From PALSA-612 sp963755155 (GTDB lineage: Bacteria > Actinomycetota > Thermoleophilia > Gaiellales > Gaiellaceae), in NCBI GenBank assembly GCA_963755155.1, contig CAVWIV010000015.1, positions 1 to 64,000 on the forward strand: DNA of 64,000 nt. Direction: 5' to 3'. The position numbers were made by a program, and so were the translations under genes. Below the pieces are notes generated by a model. That model ran no database searches, was not told the origin of the DNA, and saw only the letters and a list, made by a program, of their open reading frames with translations. This document shows, piece by piece, positions 53,304 to 62,073 of the stretch (positions within the stretch are counted from its first letter, which is position 1; the number at the start of each line of letters is the position of its first letter).

Positions 53304-55182
53304 ATGGACGACGTGTTCGGCGTGGGAGGCGCTCTCGAGGACGCCCTGCCCGGCTACGAGCCGCGCGCGGAGCAGGCCGAGCTCGCCCAGGCGGTCGCCG
53401 AGTCGCTCGAGGCGCGCGAGCATCTGCTCGCCGAAGCGGGCACGGGCACCGGCAAGAGCCTCGCGTACCTCGTCCCGGCGCTCGCCTCCGGGCGCCGTGT
53501 GGTCGTGGCGACGGCGACGAAGGCCCTCCAGGAGCAACTGCTCACGAAGGACGTGCCGATCGCCGCTCGTGTGCTCGGCCGTGAGGTGAAGGTGGCCGTG
53601 CTCAAGGGTCGCCAGAACTACCTCTGCCGCAAGGCGCTGCATGGATTCGAGCTGCTCGGCGGCCAGCTGCTGGAGAGGGAGGCGGACGCAGCCGCGTTCG
53701 ACCTCCTGCGGCCGTGGTTCGACGAGACCGAGACGGGCGACAGGGCCGAGCTTCCATTCGAGCCTGCGGACACCCTCTGGGGCGAGCTCGCCGTGGGCGC
53801 CGACGGCTGCCTCGGGCGCAAGTGCCCGTTCACGGCCACGTGCTTCTCGGAAGCTGCACGCCGCCAGGCACGCGCCGCGGATCTCGTCATCGTGAACCAC
53901 GCGCTCTACTTCGCCGACCTCGGCCTTCGTGAGGAAACGGACGCCTCGATCCTCCCCGAGCACGATGCCGTCGTCTTCGACGAGGCACACCGCCTCGAGG
54001 ACACCGCGGCCTCGTGGCTCGGCGGCGGCGTCTCCGTCTACGGGTTGAGTCGGCTCGAGCGCGACATCGGGCGGGCCTGTCTGGAGGCGGGTGTGCCCGT
54101 GCCGGTGAAGGCGCTCGATCGCGTGCGGCGAGCGGGTGGGGCGCTCGTCCGTTCGGTGGCGCCGCGAACCGGACGCCGTCGCCTTCGGGAGCCGCCGCTC
54201 GTCAAGGGACGAGCGCTCGCGGACCGGATGACGGAGCTCGCACAAGCGCTCACCGGTGTGAACGACGAGCTCGACCTGCTGGCGGCTCGCGCCCGCATGG
54301 GAGCGGCGAACGCGCACGCATGCCTCGATCTGGACGACCTCGACCGCGTCGTGTGGGCGGAGCCCGGCGCGCTCGGCTGGGCCCCCGTCGACGTCTCGCG
54401 ACGCCTCCGTGAGGCGTTGTGGGAAGGGGGACCGACGGCGATTCTCGTCTCCGCCACGATGACGGTGGAAGGCGACTTCGGCTTCGTCCGCGACCGGCTC
54501 GGCCTGCGCGGCGCCCGCGAGCTGGCGGTCGGCTCGCCGTTCGACTATGGAGAGCAGGCCGTGCTGCATCTTCCGCGCGACTTGCCCGACCCGCGACTCG
54601 GCGACGCCGTGGCGCGCGTGGCCGACGAGGCGGCCGAGCTCGTGCGAGCTCTCGGCGGGCCGCGCGCTCGTCCTCACGAGCTCGTACCGCACGCTCGAGG
54701 CGGTGGCGGAGCGGCTGCGCGGGCAGATCGGCCACGAGCTGCTCGTCCAGGGAGAGGCGCCGCGCGAGCGGCTGCTCGAGCGCTTCCGCGAGGACGTGAG
54801 CTCGGTGCTCGTCGCCACCGGCACGTTCTGGCAGGGCGTGGACATCCCCGGGGAGGCCCTGTCCCTGCTCGTCATCGACAAGCTTCCGTTCCAGCCTCCC
54901 GACGATCCGCTCGTGGAGGCTCGCTGCGAGCGCATCAAGGCCGAGGGCGGCGACTGGTTCGCGTCGTACGCGCTGCCCTCGGCGGTGCTCCAGCTGCGCC
55001 AGGGCTTCGGCCGTCTCATTCGCAGCCGCTCGGATCGCGGGGTCGTCTGCCTGCTCGACCCGCGGATCCGAACACGACCGTACGGACGCGCGTTCCTCGA
55101 CTCTTTGCCTCCGTGCCGCATCGTCGAGGAACGGGCTGACGTGCGCGAGTTCCTCGCCGCCGGGGCACCGGTCGCCAGCTAA
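53304..55182 (+). CDS. dinG: DinG-family (XPD-like) ATP-dependent DNA helicase, one frame break
   Basis: About 626 residues. Motif I LLAEAGTGTGKSLAYLVPAL; Ia VVVATATKALQEQLLTKDV; Fe-S cysteines at NYLCRKALHG, DGCLGRKCPFTATCF (four Cys in all); HAVVN-like ADLVIVNHALYFADLG; II VVFDEAHRLEDTAASWLGGG; III ILVSATMTVEGDFGFVRDRL. A shift near 54662 (extra C) leads to RALVLTSSYRTLEAVAERL, then ATGTFWQGVDIPGEALSLL and RQGFGRLIRSRSDRGVVCLL. A 5'-3' helicase that resolves R-loops and damaged forks. Confidence 0.92.
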
Positions 55183-55193
55183 TCTGCGCCGCC

Positions 55194-55972
55194 ATGGCGA
55201 AGAAGGTCAGAGCCCCCGCTCCTCCTCGCAAGGTCCAGGCGCCCAAGGTCCGGCAGAAGCAGGACGTGGGCCGCAGCGGCGGCGGCGGCGGCTTCGCCAT
55301 GCCGAGCACGAACGTCCTCATCGGCGTCGGGCTCGCCGCCCTCGTGGCGCTGGTCGTCGTGGCCGTCGTGGTATTCAGCGGCGGGGGCAGTGGCGGCGGC
55401 TACTTCACGACCGCGGACGTCGCAAAGGTGCGCGCGGCGGTGACTGCCGCGGGCGGCACGATGCAGTCTCCCCTCGACTCCCGGGTCGACATCCCCAACA
55501 ACCACATGGCGGATCCGAACCAGCGGGTCGTCTACAAGACATTCCCGGCGTCCAGCGGCGTCCACAACCCGTCGACGTCGATCTGGGGCAACTACCGGAA
55601 TCCAGTCGACCCTCGCCAGGCAGTCCACAACCTCGAGCACGGCGGCGTCGTCATCTGGTACGGACCTGACATCTCCACCGCCGACCGCGCCGCGCTCGAC
55701 GCGTTCTACGACGAGGACGAGAACGGCCTCATCATCACGCCGATCCCCGATCCGTATCCCGGCGTTGTATATCCCGAAGCACGAAGCGCTGGGCAGCAAG
55801 ATCGCGCTCACGGTGTGGACGGTGCACGAGGACGACGTGGAGGCGGGGAGGGTGCACATCGCTGACCTTGCCGTCGTTCGACCAGAAGGCGTTCGCCGCA
55901 TTCCGCGACACGTTCCGCGGCAAGGGCCTGGAGCGCATCCCCGTCAGCCAGATGGTGCCCGGCGGCAACTAG
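55194..55972 (+). CDS. DUF3105 membrane-anchored protein, two frame breaks
   Basis: A basic cytoplasmic N-terminus (MAKKVRAPAPPRKVQAPKVR), one membrane helix (VLIGVGLAALVALVVVAVVV), then an exported DUF3105 domain: MQSPLDSRVDIPNNHMADPN, GVHNPSTSIWGNYRNPVDPR and QAVHNLEHGGVVIWYGPDI, with the conserved N-x-H and H-N-L-E-H-G residues. Shifts near 55768 (into IPKHEALGSKIALTVWTVHE) and 55868 (into PSFDQKAFAAFRDTFRGKG) give the end PVSQMVPGGN. Function unknown; common in actinobacteria. Confidence 0.87.
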
Positions 55973-55989
55973 GACGCTACGCTGCCCCT

Positions 55990-56077
55990 GCCGGGGTGGC
56001 GAAACTGGCGATACGCGCCCGACTTAAAATCGGGTGTCCACCACGGGGGCGTGAGGGTTCGACTCCCTCCCCCGGCA
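55990..56077 (+). tRNA. tRNA-Leu (anticodon TAA)
   Basis: Acceptor GCCGGGG pairs with CCCCGGC; anticodon stem CCCGA/TCGGG around CTTAAAA gives anticodon TAA; a long variable arm (class II) and T loop TTCGACT follow. Discriminator A, no encoded CCA. 88 bases. Confidence 0.95.
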
Positions 56078-56620
56078 CTACTCCGGCTCTCGCAGCTCCT
56101 GGCAGGCGTCGGCGTTCTCGAAGGCGTCCTTCAGGGCGCCGCCTAGCTCAGCGATCTCGGTCACCAGCTCCTGGCCGCTCGCGATCGTCGTCTGAAGGTT
56201 CGCGGCGAGGCCGGCGAGCTCTGCGATGACCTCGGCCAGCCCCGCGTCCTCGGGGAGACCGGCCAGCGCGCTGCGCACCTCGTCGTCGGAGGCCTGCACG
56301 TCATCGAGGAACGCGTCGACTGCCGCCTTGGCGTCGTCTCCTTCTGGCGTGTCCGGAGGCACCGCGGCGCGCAGGTCGTCGACGAGCGTCTTCGTGGCGT
56401 CGAGGCCTTCACCGATGGCCGCCTCGATGGTCGCACGCGTTGCGCCGGGCTCGGTGACGGCCTCGGCCGCATCGGTGGCGATCGTCTCGACCTCCATACG
56501 CCAGGACGCGATGCTCGAGCAGACCTCGTTCGCCCATGCTTCTTCCTCGGCACTCGCTCCGCCGCCGCCTCCGCAGCCGGCTACGACGAGCGACAGAACG
56601 ACTATCGCGGCGAGCCTCAC
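56078..56620 (-). CDS. Putative lipoprotein of unknown function
   Basis: GTG 56620 (VRLAAIVVLSLVVAGCGGGG) gives a lipoprotein signal with Cys near residue 16. The mature part is an acidic helical protein with repeated alanine-rich helices (EAVTEPGATRATIEAAIGEG, DDAKAAVDAFLDDVQASDDE, LAANLQTTIASGQELVTEIA). Two cysteines (NEVCSSIASW and ADACQELREPE) may form a disulfide. No family assigned. Its stop begins one base after tRNA-Leu on the other strand. Confidence 0.72.
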   Translation of the reverse strand: MRLAAIVVLSLVVAGCGGGGGASAEEEAWANEVCSSIASWRMEVETIATDAAEAVTEPGATRATIEAAIGEGLDATKTLVDDLRAAVPPDTPEGDDAKAAVDAFLDDVQASDDEVRSALAGLPEDAGLAEVIAELAGLAANLQTTIASGQELVTEIAELGGALKDAFENADACQELREPE

Positions 56621-56633
56621 GCCCGAAGGGTAA

Positions 56634-56735
56634 CTACGCCGGCAGGTCGGTCCGGCGGCGCTTGAACAACGCGAGAACTGCGCTCGCGTAGGCGAGGAGC
56701 GACAGCGTGGCGGTGACCCTGAGGGATCGGCGCAT
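56634..56735 (-). CDS. Possible 33-residue membrane microprotein
   Basis: ATG 56735 reads MRRSLRVTATLSLLAYASAV then LALFKRRRTDLPA and TAG. It has a basic start, one short hydrophobic helix and a basic end, as in small single-pass proteins. It lies 13 bases upstream of the lipoprotein gene on the same strand. No clear ribosome binding site. Evidence is composition and position only. Confidence 0.4.
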   Translation of the reverse strand: MRRSLRVTATLSLLAYASAVLALFKRRRTDLPA

Positions 56736-56774
56736 CCGGGCCCATTCGACGTGAACGACCTACACTCCTCTGCC

Positions 56775-58054
56775 ATGGCCGCGGTAGAGGAACCGACCAC
56801 GCTCGAGTGGGATGCGCCGCTCTGGCGAACGGCGCTCGCCCAGTTCGAGCAGGCGCTGGAGCACGCCGAGGTCCCTCCGGCAGTGGCCGAGCGGCTCCGT
56901 TACCCGGAGCGGGCAGTTGTCGTCTCGGTACCGGTTCATCTCGACTCGGGTGAAGTGGCGGTCTTCCCCGCGTACCGCGTTCAGCACTCGACGGTGCTCG
57001 GGCCCACGAAGGGCGGCAGCCGCTACGACCCGCACGTGTCATTAGGCGAGTGCGCGGCGCTCGCGATGTGGATGACGTGGAAGTGCGCGCTGCTCCGCCT
57101 GCCCTACGGCGGCGCGAAGGGTGGCGTCCGCTGCAATCCGCGCGACATGTCGATGGGGGAGATCGAGCGGCTCACCCGTCGCTACACAGCCGAGCTGACG
57201 CCGGTGATCGGCCCGAAGGAGGACATTCCCGCTCCCGACATGGCGACTAACGAGCAGACGATGGCCTGGATGATGGACACGTACTCGATGCAGGTGGGCC
57301 ACGCCGTGCCGGAGATCGTGACCGGCAAGCCCATCTCGCTCGGCGGCTCGCTGTTCCGCCACGAGGCGACGGGGGCCGGCGTTGTGATGGTGATCGACCG
57401 CGCCTGCCAGCGCCTTGGCTGGAAGCTCACCGATCAGCGCTGCGTCGTCCAGGGCTTCGGCAAGGTCGGCGGTGTGGCAGCCCTCGAGCTGGCGGACCGG
57501 GGCGCAACCGTCGTCGGCGTCGGCGACTACTCGGGCGGGCTGTACGACGAGGACGGGCTTGACGTGGCGGCGCTCATGGAGTGGACGGCGGAGGGGTCGC
57601 CGCTCGCCGAGTACGGGAAGGGCACGACCACGTCACGAACGTCGCGCTGCTCGAGCTGCCCTGCGACGTGCTCGTGCTCGCCGCGCTCGAGGATCAGCTG
57701 ACCGCCGACAACGCGCCGCGGATCAGCGCGCGCATGGTCGCGGAGGGCGCGAACGGCCCGACATCGTTGGAGGCGGACGAGATCCTCGCCGAGCGCGAGA
57801 TCCTCGTGCTGCCGGACATCCTCACGAACGCCGGCGGCGTCACGGTCTCGTACTTCGAGTGGGTGCAGGACATCGGCCGCTTCTTCTGGGACCGCGACGA
57901 GATCCGGTCGCGTCTGGAGGAGAAGATGGCCACTGCCTTCGACCGCGTGTGGGAGCTCGCCGCCTCGCGGGGCATCACGCCGCGCGCAGCCGCGCTCGTC
58001 TGTGGGATCCGCGAAGTGTCGGCGGCGCTTCAGGCGCGGGGACTCTTTCCGTGA
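56775..58054 (+). CDS. Glu/Leu/Phe/Val dehydrogenase (glutamate dehydrogenase type), one frame break
   Basis: ATG 56775. Substrate domain: TVLGPTKGGSRYDPHVSLGE, LPYGGAKGGVRCNPRDMS (catalytic Lys), PAPDMATNEQTMAWMMDTYS (catalytic Asp). NAD domain: VVQGFGKVGGVAALELADRG. Near 57623 the frame shifts into EGHDHVTNVALLELPCDVLV, then ARMVAEGANGPTSLEADEIL and TNAGGVTVSYFEWVQDI. Length about 425, matching hexameric NAD-type GluDH. It deaminates glutamate or assimilates ammonia. Followed by a 4-base overlap with a CBS-domain protein. Confidence 0.92.
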
Positions 58055-58467
58055 CGTCTCTCGTTCGCGAGGCGATGGTGGCCGAGCCGGTCACGCTGGC
58101 GGCCTCGGCGACCGCCATCGAGGCAGGCGACCGGCTCGCCCAGCCGGACGTCCGCGCGGTGCTCGTGACCGACGACGGCGGCCGGCTCGTCGGGGTGGTG
58201 ACGAGGACGACGCTCGTCCGCGAGGTCGTCGCCGCCGGCCGCGACCCCCGGGAGACGACTTTGGGCGACATCGCCGAGCAGCCGCGGTTCACGGTGGACG
58301 CGGACCTGCCCGTGGACGAGGCGTTCCACCTGCTGGAGGAGGAAGACCTCGAGCGCGTGCCCGTCGTCGAGAACGGCAGGCTTGTCGGGGTGTTGTCGAG
58401 GAGCGTCCTTCAGCGGCGCCTGGCCGAAGATGAGCCGCCGGAGCTCCCTCCCGCGGCCAGCCGCTAG
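58051..58467 (+). CDS. CBS-domain pair protein
   Basis: 138 residues from GTG 58051 (GTGA overlap with the dehydrogenase). Two CBS motifs: VREAMVAEPVTLAASATAIE to VLVTDDGGRLVGVVTRTTLV, and DIAEQPRFTVDADLPVDEAF to VPVVENGRLVGVLSRSVLQR. Such pairs bind adenine nucleotides and report energy charge. The overlap suggests it regulates the dehydrogenase (inference). Shares a CTAG stop with the convergent FAD oxidase. Confidence 0.88.
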   Translation: MTSLVREAMVAEPVTLAASATAIEAGDRLAQPDVRAVLVTDDGGRLVGVVTRTTLVREVVAAGRDPRETTLGDIAEQPRFTVDADLPVDEAFHLLEEEDLERVPVVENGRLVGVLSRSVLQRRLAEDEPPELPPAASR

Positions 58468-59811
58468 GGCTTGATGTTGTGGTTGTGGTGGAAGACGTTG
58501 TCCGGGTCGTACTTCCGCTTCACCTCTACGAGCCGGTCGTAGTTCGGCCCGTAGGCGGCGCGGATGGCGTCGTCGCCCTGGTCGTCGCCTAGGTAGTTGA
58601 GCCAGCGGCGTCCGGCGAAGTGCTCAGATAGAGCGGCGTACGTGTCCTTCGTCCACGCGATGTTCTCTTCGGTCGCCGCTCGATCCGACCATACGGAGAT
58701 AAGCAGGCAGTTCCAGCCCTCGTGACGGTGCGGTACCGCCGTGTCGGTCACACCAATTCGTGTCACGGCGCCGTGGAAGTGCTCGAGGAAGATCGCCGAA
58801 TGCTCCGACGGCATCGACGAAAAACGCTCGACGGCGGTATCGATGAATCCGTCCGAGAGGCCGCTCGTGAAGCTCGACAGCCAGTAGTTGAGCTGCCCCG
58901 CTTCCAGGCCTTCGTCGAGCAGCGTGTTCATGACCGGGTAGGGCATCGGTCCCGACTTCGACCATGGCCGGCGAGCCCCACTCCTTGAACGGTGCAAGAT
59001 CCCGCTCGGCCTCCTCGGCAGTGCCCGTGTGGCAGACGACCATCACGGCGAGCGGGGTCCCAGAGCCGTCCGGCGCGTAGACGAGGCCCGCGAACACCGA
59101 GAGGTCGTCGGGGCAGTCCGCAAGGGCGTCTCGGTAGAACCGGAGCATGTCGCCGGCGTTGTCGATCGTGTGCGCGATCAACCCGCCGACGACCGTCTCG
59201 AGCGGATGCAGCCGGAACGTGAACGTCGTCGCAACGCCGAAGTTGCCACCGCCGCCGCACAGCGCCCAGAAGAGGTCGGGATGCGAGTCGGCCGTTACGT
59301 CGAGGATCTCGCCGTCGGCCGTCACGAGCTCCACGGCGAGGACGTTGTCGGCCGCGAGCCCGTACTTGCTCATCAGCCACCCAAGGCCGCCACCGAGCGT
59401 CAGCCCGGCAATGCCGGTTGTCGAGACGGCGCCTCCGGTTACCGCAAGGCCGTGCTCGGCATTCGCGGCGTTCAGCTCCGCCCACGTCAGCCCGCCTTCC
59501 GCTCGGACCGTCATGGCCTCCGGATCGACGACTGCGTTCTTCATCTCCGCGAGATCGATCATCACTGCCCCGTCCGCGATGCATCGTCCCGCGACGTTGT
59601 GGCCGCCGCCGCGCACCGTGACGTCGAGACCGCTGTCTCGCGCGAAGCGGATGGCCGCAGCGACGTCCGCCGCGTTGCGGCAGCGAACGATGACCGCTGG
59701 CTGGCGGTCGATGAGCGCGTTGTGGATCTTGCGTGCCTCGTCGTAGGCATCGTCACCCGGCGTCAGCACGCGGCCGGAGATCCCGCTCAGTGCCTGGACG
59801 TCCACGCTCAC
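58464..59811 (-). CDS. FAD-linked oxidase with berberine-bridge C-terminus, one frame break
   Basis: About 448 residues from GTG 59811. PCMH FAD domain: RNAADVAAAIRFARDSGLDV, TVRGGGHNVAGRCIADGAVM (His of the 8-alpha-histidyl FAD link), GGAVSTTGIAGLTLGGGLGW and KYGLAADNVLAVELV, where Ala replaces the second flavin-linking Cys of bicovalent members. A shift near 58965 joins to WSKSGPMPYPVMNTLLDEGL. BBE domain: NYLGDDQGDDAIRAAYGPNY and KYDPDNVFHHNHNI. Oxidises an unknown substrate, often a sugar or alkaloid-like alcohol. Last gene of a six-gene operon. Confidence 0.88.
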
Positions 59812-59821
59812 GGCCGGGAGT

Positions 59822-60542
59822 CTAAGGCCCGGCGCTCACGCGCGCGAGCAACTCGTCAAGCGTGCCGCGGCGGTCGTGGACGTGCTCGAGCCACCACGTC
59901 GTGCCGGCATGGGCGTACGCGTTGTGGAGGTCGTGCTGCCCGGCCTCTGAATAGCCCATGACGCCGATCTCCTTCTGCGTCTCGTCGCGAACGTCGGCGG
60001 GCGGCATCGTCATCTCGTCGAGCGAAGTGGAGTCGGGGAGCCAGCCGTCGTAGCGGGCGGCGAGGCGCCGCGCACGCGGACTGTTGCCGCCGATCCAGAT
60101 CGGGATCTCGCGCGGGCCGAGCGGGCCGGCCCAGAGCTCACGGATGAGGCTCGAGCCCCTCCTCCAGCAGCGTCCATCGGCGTTCGGTGTCGAAGCTCTC
60201 GCCGAACTCCTCGAACTCCTTGCGGTTGCCGCCGAGCCCGGCGCCGAGGACCGCTCGGCCGCCCGACAGCTCGTCGAGCGTCGCCACCTGGAGCGCGAGC
60301 ACCTGCGGGCGGCGGCGCGGAACGGGCGTCACGCAGGTGCCGAGCAGCAGGCGCTCCGTGCGCACGGCGACGGCGCCGAGCGTCACCCAGGGATCGACGG
60401 CCGGGCCGTCCCACACCCACGCGAGGTGATCCCAGAGCAGGAGCGCCTCCCAGCCGGCGGCCTCGGCGGTCTCCGCCAACTGCACGACGTTCCCGGGCTT
60501 CGAGAACGGGCCGATGTTCGAGGCGACGAGGCCGTAGCGCAT
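59822..60542 (-). CDS. LLM-class flavin-dependent oxidoreductase, one frame break
   Basis: About 240 residues. MRYGLVASNIGPFSKPGNVV, AETAEAAGWEALLLWDHLAW, TPVPRRRPQVLALQVATLDE and GRAVLGAGLGGNRKEFEEFG are luciferase-like monooxygenase features; a shift near 60150 gives LIRELWAGPLGPREIPIWIG and GNSPRARRLAARYDGWLPDS. Uses FMN or F420; the short form and actinobacterial context favour F420 (inference). ATG 60542 overlaps the ppx stop (TGATG). Confidence 0.87.
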
Positions 60543-61467
60543 CAACAGCAGGTATAGGCGCCGGGCGGAGCAGGCCCTCTTCCGCGAGCTCGGGCAACTC
60601 GGCGGCCGCGAGCGCTGCGCCGTGGAGGATGTCGTGCTCGCTCGCCTCGAGCGCGTCCAGCCCGTACTGCGCGAGCACCTCGCGGACGAGGACGGCGCCG
60701 GCGACGATCACCGGCGCGCGCTCCGGCTCGAGGCCGGGCACGCGCCGCCGCTCCTCGAGCGGCAGCGCCGCGAGCCGCTCTAGCTGCTCCTCGACGGCCT
60801 CGCTCGAGAGCACGTGGCCGTGCACGCGCTCGGCGTCGTACTCGACGAGGCCGAGATCGAGCGCCGCGAGCGACGTCACCGTGCCGGCGACACCGATGGC
60901 GCGATGCGGCTCGAGGTCGGGGAGCGCCGAGCGGACGTGCGTCGCGCAGGCGTCGAGATCGTCGCCGAACCGCTCGGTCATGCGCACGCAGCCGAGCTCG
61001 AGGCTCGTGTGAAACGCGACGCCGTCCGGCCCGCCGAGCACGAGCTCCGTCGAGCCGCCGCCGACGTCCACGATGAGCGTGTCTTCCTCGATCGTCCGGC
61101 CCGCGGTCACTCCGCGAAACGTCATCAGCGCCTCGTCGTGCCCGGACAGCAGCTGCGTCGTGAAGCCGTAGCTCCACTCGACCTCGCCGAGAAACGCCTC
61201 GCCGTTCTCGGCGTCCCGGACAGCACTGGTGGCGATCGCGAGAGTCCGTTCGGCCCCGAGGCTCTCCAGCTCACGACGGTAGTCGGCGAGTGTGTTGCGA
61301 ACCCGGGCGATGGGGAGGGGAAGGAGGCGGCGCCGCCCGTCGACCCCTTCGCCGAGCCGTGTGATCTCGAGCCGACGAGCGACTTCGCTCACGTGACCGT
61401 CGTCGACGTCTGCGACGAGCAGCCGCGTGGAATTCGTGCCGAGGTCGACGGCCGCGACTCGCGTCAA
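60543..61467 (-). CDS. ppx: Ppx/GppA exopolyphosphatase-family protein, probable indel at 3' end
   Basis: TTG 61467 starts LTRVAAVDLGTNSTRLLVAD, the first phosphate loop. Then LAIATSAVRDAENGEAFLGE, TLIVDVGGGSTELVLGG (second loop), LGCVRMTERFGDDLDA and GVAGTVTSLAALDLGLVEYD. It ends ELPELAEEGLLRP; with a one-base correction near 60563 it stops at TGA 60543, overlapping the next ATG. Hydrolyses polyphosphate or (p)ppGpp-type substrates. About 308 residues, the short single-module form. Start overlaps the upstream coiled-coil gene (TTGA). Confidence 0.88.
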
Positions 61468-61783
61468 GGCGTGAAGAAGCGTGCGATGCGATAGACCGCC
61501 TTGACCTCTGTGACGGCGCCGAGCAGCGCGCGAGCGCGAGCGACCGAGCCCTGTAGCCGCGCCAGGTCTCGTTGGAGCTGGGAGGTCTTTGGCTCGAGCA
61601 CGGCCAAGCGCCGCTCGAGCTCTGTCGATCGTCCGTTCAGCGATGTCGGAGGCGGCCGTCATACCGCCGGTAAGCGGGAAGGCCCCGTCGCCAGGCCCGG
61701 AGCCCGTTGACAGCTGCCCAGATCCCACCGGCGAGTACGAATAGGCCGAAGACGCCGAGCGCGATCCAGACGAAGGCGGGCAC
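61464..61783 (-). CDS. Small membrane protein with C-terminal coiled coil, probably two frame breaks
   Basis: GTG 61783 gives VPAFVWIALGVFGLFVLAGG, one membrane helix, then WAAVNGLRAWRRGLPAY. After likely indels near 61665 and 61620 the sequence continues TAASDIAERTIDR and then LERRLAVLEPKTSQLQRDLA, RLQGSVARARALLGAVTEVK and VYRIARFFTP, a clear heptad coil ending at TGA 61464. The stop overlaps the ppx start (TTGA). Topology (short N-terminus, one helix, coiled coil, about 105 residues) recalls FtsB/DivIC, which adjoin ppx in many actinobacteria; this is a similarity of shape only. Confidence 0.55.
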
Positions 61784-61808
61784 GACTCGACTCTACCCGC
61801 GTCCGGTG

Positions 61809-62072
61809 TCAGCCCCCGCTGATGGCGGCGATGACGTCGACGCGCGACGACTCGCCGACGGGCGTGTCCAGCGCCGCCCGCTCGCGGTCGACGTAGACGT
61901 TGATGTGGCGGCGGATGCCGTGGCCGGGCTCGCAAAGCCGGTCGCGAAGGCCCGGCCAGCGCTCGTCGAGGCGGTCGAACGCCTCCGCCACGGTGGCCGC
62001 CTCGACCTCCAGGCGGCGCTCGAGGCCGGGGAAGAGCGGGGGCAGCGTCGAGGGGAGGTAGACGTCGGCCAT
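61809..62072 (-). CDS. MoaD/ThiS-like ubiquitin-fold sulfur carrier
   Basis: 87 residues: MADVYLPSTLPPLFPGLERR, VEAATVAEAFDRLDERWPGL, HINVYVDRERAALDTPVGES and VDVIAAISGG. The C-terminal Gly-Gly is the adenylation and thiocarboxylation point of MoaD/ThiS carriers. Its ATG lies one base after the stop of the beta-propeller gene, so the two are tightly coupled. No E1-like MoeB/ThiF, moaE or thiG is in the window. Role: sulfur donor or protein modifier, undetermined. Confidence 0.87.
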   Translation of the reverse strand: MADVYLPSTLPPLFPGLERRLEVEAATVAEAFDRLDERWPGLRDRLCEPGHGIRRHINVYVDRERAALDTPVGESSRVDVIAAISGG

Positions 62073-62073
62073 G

